The notes below the pieces were generated by a model. The model had not been told where the DNA came from. It was given only the letters and a program-made list of their open reading frames with translations, and made no database searches. From Alphaproteobacteria bacterium (GTDB lineage Bacteria; Pseudomonadota; Alphaproteobacteria; Thalassobaculales; Thalassobaculaceae), in assembly GCA_024742275.1 (NCBI GenBank), contig JANSYS010000008.1, positions 117,979 to 181,978 of the forward strand: a DNA stretch of 64,000 nt, in the 5' to 3' direction. Every line of letters starts with the position of its first letter. Within the stretch, counting starts at the first letter, position 1. Below are positions 18,138-26,405 of this stretch, piece by piece. Made by a program: the position numbers and the translations under genes.

Positions 18138-19346
18138 TCACACCCCCGCCGTCATGCGGCCCGGATTGAGCACGCCTTTCGGATCGAAGCTCTCCTTGAC
18201 CCGCTTCGCCAGCGCGGCGACCGGGCCGGGCTGCGGATGGAAGCTGTCCACCGAAGCCCGGACTTCCGGGGCGGCGCGGATCAGGGTGGCGTGGCCGCCC
18301 ACCCGGTCGACCGCCGCCCGCACGATCCCGGCCTGGGCGTCGCCGCCCGGCGGAACGCCGAGCCAGACCAAGCCGCCGGCCCAGTCGTAGAAACAGGCCG
18401 CCTCGGGCACCGCGTTGCGGATCGCCACCATAACCTCCGGCCCCGCCGTGGGGGCGACCGAGAGCTTCCACACCGCCCGGTCGCGTGGTTCGGCGAGCGG
18501 GCGGGCGTCGCGCAGGTCGCGCCAGAGCGCGCGCGACGCCTCGCCGTCCAGCGTCGCGATCCCGGCGCCGAACCGGGCCAGTTCGCTCTTGAGGGCATCG
18601 ACGCGGGCAACGACCGATGGCGCGAAACCCTCGACGCGCAACACCGTGGCGCCCCCGCTCACCCCACCGGCGGCAATCCCGGCGGGCAGGTGGGCGGCCG
18701 AGGACACGTCATGGGCCGAGCCCATGGCGGCAATCATCGCCGTCGCCGCCATGGCGTCGTCGAGGCCGTGCAGCAGAACCGTGGTCTCGGTCTCGGGCGC
18801 GGGGAGAACCTTGAAAGTCAGATCGGTCAGCGCCGCCAGCGTCCCCCAGGAGCCGCAGACAAGCTTGGACAGGTCGTAGCCGGTGACGTTCTTCACCACC
18901 CGGCCGCCGGACTTCACGATCTCTCCCCGGCCGGTGACGGCGGTGAAACCGAGCAGATGGTCTCGGGCCGCCCCGTCCTTGATCCGCCGCGGGCCGGCGA
19001 GGTTGCAGGCGAAGACCCCGGCAATCGACTGCCGCCCCTCCCCGCCGCCGAGCAGGACGCCCAGATCCATCGGCTCGAAGGCGAGGCGCTGGTTCTGCGC
19101 CTTCAACACCGCCTCAATGTCGGCGAGCGGCGTCCCGGGTCCGGCCTGGCAGATCAGTTCCTCCGCCTCGTACAGGCCGATCCCGCTGAGGCCGGACAGG
19201 TCGAGGGTGTTTGCGGTCTGCATCGGCCGTCCGATCGCGCGTTTGGTGGCGCGGGCGACGATCTCCAGCGGCGCTTCCTCGGACACCGCCCAGGCGATCG
19301 CGTCGCGCACCTGCTCGGGCGTCTCGGGCTTGAACGTGTCGGCCAT
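18138..19346 (-). CDS. glcE: Glycolate oxidase FAD-binding subunit GlcE
   Basis: A 402-residue FAD-linked oxidase-like subunit. It shows the PP-loop/FAD-binding segment (PMDLGVLLGGGEGRQSIAGVFACNLAGPRR, in parts), GRVVKNVTGYDLSKLVCGSWGTL, which is characteristic of GlcE, and a C-terminal LKRVKESFDPKGVLNPGRM-type ending shared with GlcD. It partners GlcD and GlcF in the membrane-associated glycolate oxidase. It begins 9 nt after the glcD stop and ends 7 nt before the glcF start, so translation is probably coupled. Confidence 0.92.
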   Translation of the reverse strand: MADTFKPETPEQVRDAIAWAVSEEAPLEIVARATKRAIGRPMQTANTLDLSGLSGIGLYEAEELICQAGPGTPLADIEAVLKAQNQRLAFEPMDLGVLLGGGEGRQSIAGVFACNLAGPRRIKDGAARDHLLGFTAVTGRGEIVKSGGRVVKNVTGYDLSKLVCGSWGTLAALTDLTFKVLPAPETETTVLLHGLDDAMAATAMIAAMGSAHDVSSAAHLPAGIAAGGVSGGATVLRVEGFAPSVVARVDALKSELARFGAGIATLDGEASRALWRDLRDARPLAEPRDRAVWKLSVAPTAGPEVMVAIRNAVPEAACFYDWAGGLVWLGVPPGGDAQAGIVRAAVDRVGGHATLIRAAPEVRASVDSFHPQPGPVAALAKRVKESFDPKGVLNPGRMTAGV

Positions 19347-19355
19347 GGCGGGATC

Positions 19356-20843
19356 CTAGAACCGCGGGATGTCGGGGAACGGCAATTGGCCGCGGTGGAC
19401 GTGCATGCGGCCAAGCTCCGCACAGCGGTGCAGGGTCGGGAAGACCTTGCCGGGATTGAGCAGCCCCTTCGGATCCCAGGCGCATTTCACGCGCATCTGC
19501 TGGTTCAGGTCTATTTCGCTGAACATCTCCGGCATCAGGTCGCGTTTCTCGACGCCGACCCCATGCTCGCCGGTCAGTACGCCGCCGAGCTCGACGCAGG
19601 CTTTCAGGATGTCGGCGCCGAACGCCTCCGCCCGATCCAACTCGCCCGGCTGGTTGGCGTCGAACAGGATCAGCGGGTGCAGGTTGCCGTCGCCGGCATG
19701 GAACACGTTGGCGACGCGCAAGCCGTACTTCTCGCTCATTCGGGTCATGCGGGTGAGGATCTCCGGCAGCTGGCGGCGCGGGATGGTGCCGTCCATGCAC
19801 ATGTAGTCGGGCGAGATCCGGCCGACCGCCGGGAATGCGGCCTTGCGCCCGGCCCAGAAGGCGTTGCGCTCCTCCTCGCTCTCGGAAACCCGCAGGTTGG
19901 TGGAGCCATTGGCCTCGGCGATTTCGCGCACCCGATCGATCAGGGTATCGACCTCGACCTCCGGACCGTCCAGCTCGACGATCAGAAGAGCGCCGGCGTC
20001 GCGGGGATAACCAGCGTTCACGAAGTCCTCGGCGGCGTTGATCGCCGGATTGTCCATCATCTCCATGCCGCCCGGGATGATGCCGGCGCCGATGATGGCG
20101 GCCACGCAGGCCCCCGCCTCCTCGCTGGTCGGGAAGCCGAGCAGCAGGGCGCGCAGGGAGGCCGGTTTCTTCAGGATGCGGACCGTGACCTCGGTGACGA
20201 CAGCGAGCAGCCCCTCCGATCCGGTGAGCAGGCCCATCAGGTCGTAGCCCTCGGAGTCGAGATGCTTGCCGCCGAGCCGCATGACCTCACCCTCGACCGT
20301 CACGATCTCGAGCCCGAGGATGTTATTGGTGGTCAGGCCGTATTTCAGGCAGTGAACCCCGCCCGAGTTCTCCGCCACGTTGCCGCCGATCGAGCAGGCG
20401 ATCTGCGATGACGGGTCCGGGGCGTAATAGAAACCTTCGTGCTGGACCGCCGTCGTGATCCCGAGGTTGGTCACGCCCGGCTGCGCCGTCACTGTCCGGT
20501 TGTCGAAATCGATGTCGAGGATGCGATTGAACTTGCCGAGGCCGAGAAGCACCCCGTCGGCCAGCGGCAGCGCGCCACCTGAAAGCGACGTGCCCGATCC
20601 GCGCGGCACGACTTTGACGCCGTTGGCGTGGCAGTATTTCAGGACCGCCGCAACCTGCTCGACCGTCTCCGGCAGAACGACGATCATCGGCAGGGTTCGG
20701 TAGGCGGTGAGGCCGTCGCTCTCGTACGGCTTCATCCCGCGCTCGTCGGCGATTACCCCCTCGCCCGGCACGATCTCGCGCAGGGCGGCGACGATCTCCG
20801 AGCGGCGGGCCAGGACGTCCCTATCCGGCTCAGGCATCTGCAT
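19356..20843 (-). CDS. glcD: Glycolate oxidase subunit GlcD (FAD-linked)
   Basis: A 495-residue FAD-linked oxidase. The FAD-binding domain shows VVPRGSGTSLSGGALPLADGVLLGL and DPSSQIACSIGGNVAENSGGVHCLKYG. The C-terminal cap domain shows VFHAGDGNLHPLILFD and GEHGVGVEKRDLM, including active-site His residues typical of the D-lactate/glycolate dehydrogenase family. It catalyses oxidation of glycolate (2-hydroxy acids) to glyoxylate with GlcE and GlcF. It is the first gene of the operon; the 210 nt upstream hold the rpmJ terminator and presumably its promoter. No regulator gene is adjacent. Confidence 0.93.
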   Translation of the reverse strand: MQMPEPDRDVLARRSEIVAALREIVPGEGVIADERGMKPYESDGLTAYRTLPMIVVLPETVEQVAAVLKYCHANGVKVVPRGSGTSLSGGALPLADGVLLGLGKFNRILDIDFDNRTVTAQPGVTNLGITTAVQHEGFYYAPDPSSQIACSIGGNVAENSGGVHCLKYGLTTNNILGLEIVTVEGEVMRLGGKHLDSEGYDLMGLLTGSEGLLAVVTEVTVRILKKPASLRALLLGFPTSEEAGACVAAIIGAGIIPGGMEMMDNPAINAAEDFVNAGYPRDAGALLIVELDGPEVEVDTLIDRVREIAEANGSTNLRVSESEEERNAFWAGRKAAFPAVGRISPDYMCMDGTIPRRQLPEILTRMTRMSEKYGLRVANVFHAGDGNLHPLILFDANQPGELDRAEAFGADILKACVELGGVLTGEHGVGVEKRDLMPEMFSEIDLNQQMRVKCAWDPKGLLNPGKVFPTLHRCAELGRMHVHRGQLPFPDIPRF

Positions 20844-20962
20844 GGCAAGTCTCCCCGCCTGTTCATCAGGTCTTGGCGATTACCTTGGGGCTTAACTTGC
20901 CGGGTTGGGAAGGAAATTCAAGCCGTGCCGCGACATACCCGGCGCAACGACCGTCGAACGCG

Positions 20963-20994
20963 AAAAGGCGGCTCGACGTTTCCGTCGGCCGCCT
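20963..20994 (-). terminator. Rho-independent terminator downstream of rpmJ
   Basis: On the minus strand a 12-bp stem (AGGCGGC + CGACG pairing with CGTCG + GCCGCCT, one bulged base) is closed by a GAAA tetraloop and followed by TTTT. It lies about 60 nt after the rpmJ stop, a position and structure typical of an intrinsic terminator. Confidence 0.75.
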
Positions 20995-21052
20995 GAAAGC
21001 GGATATGGACGACCGCGGATAAAATCGGCGCCCGTCGTCGGTCGAGCCGAGG

Positions 21053-21178
21053 TTAGCCCTGGCGCGCCTTGAAGCGCGGGTTGGACTTGTTGATCACGTA
21101 GACGCGACCCTTGCGGCGGATAACGCGGCAAGCCTTGTGCCGCTTCTTCAGCGTCTTCAGCGAGTTGGCGACACGCAT
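21053..21178 (-). CDS. rpmJ: 50S ribosomal protein L36
   Basis: A 41-residue basic protein reading [15 protein letters not shown] at the start and [14 protein letters not shown] at the end. This is the zinc-independent (C-minus) L36 form widespread in proteobacteria: the cysteines of the C4 zinc form are absent except the single one in [10 protein letters not shown]. The start is the ATG at 21178 and the stop TAA at 21053. It is a monocistronic gene followed by a good intrinsic terminator, outside the ribosomal protein operons. Confidence 0.95.
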   Translation of the reverse strand: MRVANSLKTLKKRHKACRVIRRKGRVYVINKSNPRFKARQG

Positions 21179-21265
21179 CTGTCGTCTCCGGTGGTCATCG
21201 AATTTCGAAGAGCGCGGAACCTACTGAGAACCCCGGAGCCTGTCAACCGCGATATACGGCGGTTT

Positions 21266-22129
21266 TCAGCTCTCTTCCGGTTTCATCGACACGAAGCGCA
21301 TGAGCTGCAATTCGCCGGCCTGCAACAGCGACGCCAGACGCGACCAGTCCTCCGCCAGAGACATCAGCGCCTCCCGGCCGACCCGCGTCTCGGTAACCTG
21401 TCTGTCGGCGTTCAGAGCGGCAAAGAACTCGGCGAAGTCGCGCCGGATCAGCTCCACCTGGTTCTGTGAAACGTCCCGGATGACCCGGACGTCGAAGCCT
21501 TGGTTCGACAGGGCTGTTTCATACTGCGAGCGGGTCCAGAGCGTCACGGGTTCGCCGCGACTCTGCAGCCAGGCTTCCAGTCGTTTCGACGGCGGACTGT
21601 CGTCCGGGATGACGTAGTCGCCGAGAAGAAACTGGCCCCAATCCTTCATCGACTGGTGGATCTTTTCGATCATGCCAACCCGATCCTGTATCCGGTGCAT
21701 CTCGTCGACAAACAGCACCACGTCGAATTTTTTCCGCGGCAGTTCGACGGTTTCGGGGTCGTAGAAGTTCGCGCGTACCTGATCCCCCGATTTGATGGCG
21801 GGCAACTCGACGGCGGCCTGATCGAACAAAGCCGGATTGCGCTCGTATCCCGTGATCCAGACGCCATAGCGAGACGCAAGTGCCGCACTGAAGCCGCCGG
21901 CTCCCATGGTCAGGTCCAGAACCGACTGCACCGGATCCAGTCCAAGCGACTTCACCATCTCCACTGCGGTATCAGCCCCGCCCGGCGCGACGAAGCCGCG
22001 ACCGAACACCCGTTGACTGATGGCGATCTTCGCTCGCGGCCACACAGGGTCTGGGGCCGCCTCTTCCTCGAAATCGCCACTCTCCCCGCTAGAATCGCCG
22101 CCCTCCATGAGGTCGTCGAAACTCATCAT
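21266..22129 (-). CDS. Class I SAM-dependent methyltransferase-like protein (start uncertain)
   Basis: From the first ATG (22129) this is a 287-residue protein. Residues about 60-165 form a Rossmann methyltransferase fold, with motif I SVLDLTMGAGGFSAALASRYG, acidic loop GYERNP and motif IV-like FDVVLFVDEMHRI; the C-terminal 90 residues are helical. The target is unknown. Clearly coding sequence continues in frame for about 48 codons upstream of 22129 (VIPWHIKLRAWWEGYDTQEY..., then acidic DSDGSEDDESS) to about 22273. There is no ATG, GTG or TTG before the TAA at 22301, so the true start may be a rare ATC (22273), ATA or CTG codon, or the sequence contains an indel. Confidence 0.6.
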   Translation of the reverse strand: MMSFDDLMEGGDSSGESGDFEEEAAPDPVWPRAKIAISQRVFGRGFVAPGGADTAVEMVKSLGLDPVQSVLDLTMGAGGFSAALASRYGVWITGYERNPALFDQAAVELPAIKSGDQVRANFYDPETVELPRKKFDVVLFVDEMHRIQDRVGMIEKIHQSMKDWGQFLLGDYVIPDDSPPSKRLEAWLQSRGEPVTLWTRSQYETALSNQGFDVRVIRDVSQNQVELIRRDFAEFFAALNADRQVTETRVGREALMSLAEDWSRLASLLQAGELQLMRFVSMKPEES

Positions 22130-22320
22130 CTTCGGCAGCGCGATGGAGGGCGGCAGCGACGACTCATCGTCCTCCGAGCCGTCGGAGTCCGCACGTTCAC
22201 GCCACTCGACGTATTCCTGCGTGTCGTAGCCTTCCCACCAAGCGCGCAGCTTTATGTGCCAGGGTATGACGATGGTTCTTGCCTCGCTCGTGGCCCAACG
22301 TTACGGGTGGATTGTGGACG

Positions 22321-23265
22321 ATGCATCACCATGATCACAACCGTTACGCTGGACACGCCCACATGCCGACCGCAGATTATCAGGCTTCCGATCAGATCAA
22401 GGGCCTGAGCTTCGCGGTTCTCGGCGTCCTCATTCTGACGCCGGACACCCTGCTGATGCGGATGGTCGGCGCCGATGCGTGGACCATTCTATTCTGGCGG
22501 GGCCTGTTCGTGACCATCGGGTATGTCGCTCTGCTGGCGATCCGCTACGGCCGCCGATTCCCGGGCGCCATCCTTGGAATCGGCAGCCACGGGGTCCTCG
22601 TCTGCGCGCTGTTCGCCTTGAACACGATCTTGTTCGTCGTCGCCGTGGCGAGCACGACCGTCGCAAACACCCTGGTCATCATGTCCGCCGCCCCGCTGTT
22701 CGCGGCGGTGATCGGGAGGGTCGCGCTTGGAGAACGACCGCCGCTCCGGACCTGGTTCGCCATCCTTCTCGCAATGGCCGGGATTCTGGTCATTGTTGGG
22801 GACGGACTGTCCGCCGGCACCTGGATTGGCGATCTGGTGGCGCTGGCGGCCGCGGTCGCGCTCGGCGCGCACTTCGTGCTGGTCCGCGCCGCCCGCCCCG
22901 TCGACATGATGCCGGCCGTCGGTCTGTCGGGTCTGCTGGTTGCCGCGGTGGCGGTGATCGCCGCCGACAGTCTCGTCCTTTCCCCGGTTCAGTTCGGTTG
23001 GATGGCCCTGCTCGGCCTGCTCATCCTCCCGGTGTCTTTCGGTCTACTGACGGCAGCGCCGATCTACCTTTCGGCGGCGGAGGTCGGCCTTGTGGTTCTG
23101 CTGGAGACCGTGCTCGGCCCTCTTTGGGTGTGGCTGGTCATCGGGGAGAGACCGAGCGACTTCGCGCTGCTGGGCGGCGCCATCGTGATCGCCGCTCTGG
23201 TGATGAACTTCGCGCTGAAGCGGCGCCGCCTAGCCCCGAACCCGTTGTCGGAGATGTCTCCATGA
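22321..23265 (+). CDS. EamA/DMT-family transporter
   Basis: A protein of about 314 residues with ten predicted membrane helices in two EamA repeats (KGLSFAVLGVLILTPDTLLMRM... and GDLVALAAAVALGAHFVLVRAA...). The pattern is that of the drug/metabolite exporter family; the substrate is not inferable. The start is ambiguous: ATG 22321 adds a His-rich tail (MHHHDHN), while ATG 22363 gives a more typical 13-residue lead (MPTADYQASDQIKG). The stop overlaps the next start (ATGA at 23262-23265), so expression is translationally coupled to the CitE-like lyase. Divergent from the methyltransferase gene. Confidence 0.78.
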   Translation: MHHHDHNRYAGHAHMPTADYQASDQIKGLSFAVLGVLILTPDTLLMRMVGADAWTILFWRGLFVTIGYVALLAIRYGRRFPGAILGIGSHGVLVCALFALNTILFVVAVASTTVANTLVIMSAAPLFAAVIGRVALGERPPLRTWFAILLAMAGILVIVGDGLSAGTWIGDLVALAAAVALGAHFVLVRAARPVDMMPAVGLSGLLVAAVAVIAADSLVLSPVQFGWMALLGLLILPVSFGLLTAAPIYLSAAEVGLVVLLETVLGPLWVWLVIGERPSDFALLGGAIVIAALVMNFALKRRRLAPNPLSEMSP

Positions 23266-24125
23266 CCAAGATCCGCCCTCGCCGCAGCTTCATATTCGCA
23301 CCGGGCAACAAGCCGGACATGTTCCCAAAAGCCATGGCCACCGGGTCGGACATCATGTGCATCGACCTGGAAGACGCGATTGCACCTCAGCATAAGGAGC
23401 AGGCGCGGCGCGCGACGATCGATTGGTTCGCGACGGCCAACTTGGACGACGCAGTGGAGTGCATGGTTCGAATCAATCCGCCGCGCACCCCGGACGGGAT
23501 GAAGGACGTTCAGGCGATCCTCGACGCGTCCAAGGAGCCGCCCGCGCTGATGCTGGCAAAGGTCAAGTCCCCGGCCGAGGTGGTCGCCTTGGACGAACTG
23601 TTCGACGAGTTCAAGATCGGAACCCGGCTGCAGGTCATCATCGAGACCAACGAGGCCCTTGAGGCAGCCTGGGATATCGCCCGTTGTAGCGCCCGCATCG
23701 ACGCGATGTTCTTTGGCGGCGTGGACATGGCGGCCGACCTGCGCTGCGCCTATACCTGGGAGGCGTTGCTCTACGCCCGCTCCCGGGTAGTCCACGCGGC
23801 AGCGGGTGCCGGAGTCGACGTGATCGACGTGCCGTTCCTCGATTTGAACGACATGGAAGGCATGCGACGCGAGGCAGAGGCCGCGCGGGCACTCGGTTTC
23901 TGCGGCAAAGGCTCGATCCACCCCAAGCAGGTGCCGCTGCTGAACGAAGTCTTCAGTCCGAGCGAAGCGGAGATCGCCCACGCCCGGCGCATCGTCGACG
24001 CGTTCGAGCAGGGCGACAGCGGCCTTGTCGTGATCGACGGCAAGCTGATCGAGAAACCGGTTCTGCGCAGCATGTATCGCGTGCTTGCCCGAGCGGAAGC
24101 AGAGTCTTCGGCTTCGACAGATTAG
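23262..24125 (+). CDS. HpcH/HpaI aldolase/citrate lyase family protein (CitE-like CoA ester lyase)
   Basis: A 287-residue TIM-barrel protein resembling citrate lyase beta subunits and malyl-CoA/beta-methylmalyl-CoA lyases. Key segments are RRSFIFAPGNKPDMFPKA, the metal/acid-binding CIDLEDAIAP, VRINPP, QVIIETNEAL (Glu ligand), MFFGGVDMAADLRC (Asp ligand) and GFCGKGSIHPKQVPLLNEVF. Free-standing homologues cleave or make (3S)-malyl-CoA-like esters; there are no citrate lyase alpha/gamma partners here. The ATG overlaps the transporter stop, suggesting the transported compound may feed this lyase (inference). It ends in a 4-nt convergent overlap with kynureninase. Confidence 0.82.
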   Translation: MTKIRPRRSFIFAPGNKPDMFPKAMATGSDIMCIDLEDAIAPQHKEQARRATIDWFATANLDDAVECMVRINPPRTPDGMKDVQAILDASKEPPALMLAKVKSPAEVVALDELFDEFKIGTRLQVIIETNEALEAAWDIARCSARIDAMFFGGVDMAADLRCAYTWEALLYARSRVVHAAAGAGVDVIDVPFLDLNDMEGMRREAEAARALGFCGKGSIHPKQVPLLNEVFSPSEAEIAHARRIVDAFEQGDSGLVVIDGKLIEKPVLRSMYRVLARAEAESSASTD

Positions 24126-25378
24126 GTGACGGAGGCCCGCTCACGATAGGCGTCGGCCGTGTGCTCGCCGCCGTCCAGCACCGCCCGCAGCTCCGCGACC
24201 GCCTGCCAAACATCCTCGTAGCGCTGATACAACGGCGCAAAGCCGAAGCGCATGATGTCTGGGTCGCGGAAGTCACCGATCACGCCCCGCGCGATAAGCG
24301 CCTGCACGATGCCGTAGCCGTCCGGATGGGCGAAGGACACCTGGCTGCCCCGCCGCCAGGGCGGCGTCAACCCCGCCTCTCGCGGCGACGCGAGCGTGAA
24401 ACCGGCCTCGCCGCACTCCTGTTCAACCAGCGCAATGAAGAGATCGCCAAGCGCCACCGACTTCCGTCGGATCGCCCCCATATCGGCCTCGAGCATGATG
24501 TCGAGAGCCGCGTCGAACGCCACGAGACCGAGAATGCCGGGCGACGAACAGACATGGCGGCGGATTCCCTCCGCCGGCCGGTAGGCGAGGTCGAAATCGA
24601 ACGGACGGTCATGGCCGAGCCATCCGGTGAGCGGTTGGTGCGCCGCCTCCTGATGTCGGGAGGCCACAAACATCCAGGCGGGACCGCCCGGCCCGGCGTT
24701 GAGGTATTTGTAGGAGCAGCCGACGGCGAAATCCGCGCCCGCGCCATTCAGATCCACCGGAAAGGCTCCGGCGGAATGGGCGAGATCCCAGAGCGTCAGC
24801 GCCCCCGCCGCATGGGCGGCTCGGGTCACCGCCGCCATGTCGAAGACGGCGCCGCTCTTGAAGTTGGTTTCCGTCAGCATGACCACGGCGACGTCCTCGT
24901 CGACCGCGCCGGCGACCTCCTCTTCCGTAACCAGACGGAGCTCGTGGCGGCCGCCCAACTGGTCGATCAAACCCTGCGCCATATAAAGATCGGTCGGAAA
25001 ATTCTCGGGGTTGGACAGGATGACCCGGCGGTCCGGCCGCATAGCCAGCGCCGCCGACAACAGCTTGAAGAGGTTGATCGACGTGGTATCGACCACCACC
25101 ACCTCTCCGCTTCCCGCGCCGACCAGCCGCGCCAAACGGTCGCCCAGGGCCAACGGCTTCTCCATCCAGCGGTCCTTCAGCCAGCCGCCGATCAGATGAC
25201 GGCCCCATTCGTCGTGCAGCATGGCCGAGACCCGGTCCGGAACCGTCTTGGGCATGGCGCCGAGCGAGTTGCCGTCGAGATAGACAAGCCCCTCGGGCAG
25301 AACGAAGCGATCCCGGAATCCGGCGAGCGGATCATCGGAGTCGAGAGCGCGCACGGTGTCGAGAGTGATCCTGGTCAT
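24122..25378 (-). CDS. kynU: Kynureninase
   Basis: A 418-residue PLP-dependent fold-type I enzyme that cleaves kynurenine to anthranilate and alanine. Diagnostic segments are VYLDGNSLGAMP near the N-terminus, NPENFPTDLYMAQGL, TLWDLAHSAGAFPVDL with the PLP-binding Asp, and the Schiff-base Lys in GCSYKYLNAGPGGPAWMFV. RPAEGIRRHVCSSPGILGL and the C-terminal MRFGFAPLYQRYEDVW complete the pattern. The start is the ATG at 25378; open frame further upstream is antisense to aroQ and accB and is not coding. No kynA or kynB is adjacent, although a distant cyclase-family hydrolase (5059) belongs to the kynurenine formamidase fold. Confidence 0.92.
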   Translation of the reverse strand: MTRITLDTVRALDSDDPLAGFRDRFVLPEGLVYLDGNSLGAMPKTVPDRVSAMLHDEWGRHLIGGWLKDRWMEKPLALGDRLARLVGAGSGEVVVVDTTSINLFKLLSAALAMRPDRRVILSNPENFPTDLYMAQGLIDQLGGRHELRLVTEEEVAGAVDEDVAVVMLTETNFKSGAVFDMAAVTRAAHAAGALTLWDLAHSAGAFPVDLNGAGADFAVGCSYKYLNAGPGGPAWMFVASRHQEAAHQPLTGWLGHDRPFDFDLAYRPAEGIRRHVCSSPGILGLVAFDAALDIMLEADMGAIRRKSVALGDLFIALVEQECGEAGFTLASPREAGLTPPWRRGSQVSFAHPDGYGIVQALIARGVIGDFRDPDIMRFGFAPLYQRYEDVWQAVAELRAVLDGGEHTADAYRERASVT

Positions 25379-25465
25379 GGCTCCAGCCGGGGGTGAGGGC
25401 GGTATCGTTGCGCACGGTTTGCGCCATGGTATAACCCGCCTCCAAGTTAACGAGAGGCGTTTTCG

Positions 25466-25918
25466 GTGGCTGACCGGCCCGACATCCTGGTCTTGAACGG
25501 ACCGAACCTCAACATGCTCGGCGTGCGCGAGCCCACTATCTACGGCAGCGACACGCTGGCCGATATCGAGGCGATGTGCCAGGAACGCGGCGAGGCCCTC
25601 GGGCTCGGCGTCGACTTCCGGCAATCGAATTTCGAGGGCGAGCTGGTGACCATGATCCAGCAGGCGCGCGACAGTCACCATGGGATCATCCTGAACGCCG
25701 GTGCGTACACCCACACCTCGGTCGCCCTTAGGGACGCACTGTCCGTGGCGGAACTGCCGGCGATCGAACTTCACCTGTCGAACACCCACCGGCGAGAGGA
25801 ATTCCGCCACCATTCCTATCTGTCCGGCGTGGTGGACGGCATCATCGCCGGCTTCGGCGCGCGTGGTTATGTGCTCGCGATCGAGGCCATGGCGGGCCTG
25901 ATCGGGGCCGACGAATAA
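25466..25918 (+). CDS. aroQ: 3-dehydroquinate dehydratase, type II
   Basis: A 150-residue type II dehydroquinase (dodecameric family) performing step three of the shikimate pathway. Visible hallmarks are [20 protein letters not shown] with the active-site Arg/Tyr loop, [29 protein letters not shown] and [20 protein letters not shown] with the catalytic His. The start is a GTG at 25466. It is the first gene of an aroQ-accB-accC-aat unit with short spacers (12, 31 and 58 nt), an order frequent in alpha- and other proteobacteria. Confidence 0.95.
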   Translation: MADRPDILVLNGPNLNMLGVREPTIYGSDTLADIEAMCQERGEALGLGVDFRQSNFEGELVTMIQQARDSHHGIILNAGAYTHTSVALRDALSVAELPAIELHLSNTHRREEFRHHSYLSGVVDGIIAGFGARGYVLAIEAMAGLIGADE

Positions 25919-25930
25919 GGAACGACTGCC

Positions 25931-26374
25931 GTGAGCAAGGATCTGGACGAAGCGCTGGTCCGCAAACTGGCCGACCTGCTTGAAGAAACCGGCCTTGGCG
26001 AAATCGAGTATGCGACGGGTGACCTGCGCATCCGGATCGCCAAACCGACCGTCAACGCAACCTATGCCGCCGCGCCGACCCCGGCCCCTGCTTCGGTGGC
26101 GACGGCGCCCGCAACACCGGCCGCCGCACCGCCGGAGGACGGAGAAGTCGTGCCTTCGCCCATGGTCGGCACCGCCTATGTGGCGCCCGAACCGGGAGCC
26201 GCGGCCTTCGCGCCGGTCGGCGCCAGCGTCCGCAAGGGACAGACGATCATGATCGTCGAAGCGATGAAGACGATGAATCCGATCCCGGCCCCACGCGACG
26301 GCAAGATCAAGTCCGTCCATGTCGAGAACGGACAACCCGTCGAGTACGGCCAGCCCCTGCTGGTCCTCGAATGA
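25931..26374 (+). CDS. accB: Acetyl-CoA carboxylase biotin carboxyl carrier protein
   Basis: A 147-residue BCCP. It has an N-terminal helical/dimerising part (residues 1-45), an Ala/Pro-rich linker (about 50-75), and a biotinyl domain with VPSPMVGTAYVAPEPGAAAF (the thumb region) and the biotinylation motif EAMKTMN, where Lys113 receives biotin. It carries the carboxyl group between AccC and the carboxyltransferase in fatty acid synthesis. The GTG start has an AAGGAACG ribosome binding site, 12 nt after aroQ. Confidence 0.95.
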   Translation: MSKDLDEALVRKLADLLEETGLGEIEYATGDLRIRIAKPTVNATYAAAPTPAPASVATAPATPAAAPPEDGEVVPSPMVGTAYVAPEPGAAAFAPVGASVRKGQTIMIVEAMKTMNPIPAPRDGKIKSVHVENGQPVEYGQPLLVLE

Positions 26375-26405
26375 TCCGCCCGTTCGGCGCGAAGAGGGGT
26401 CCGGC

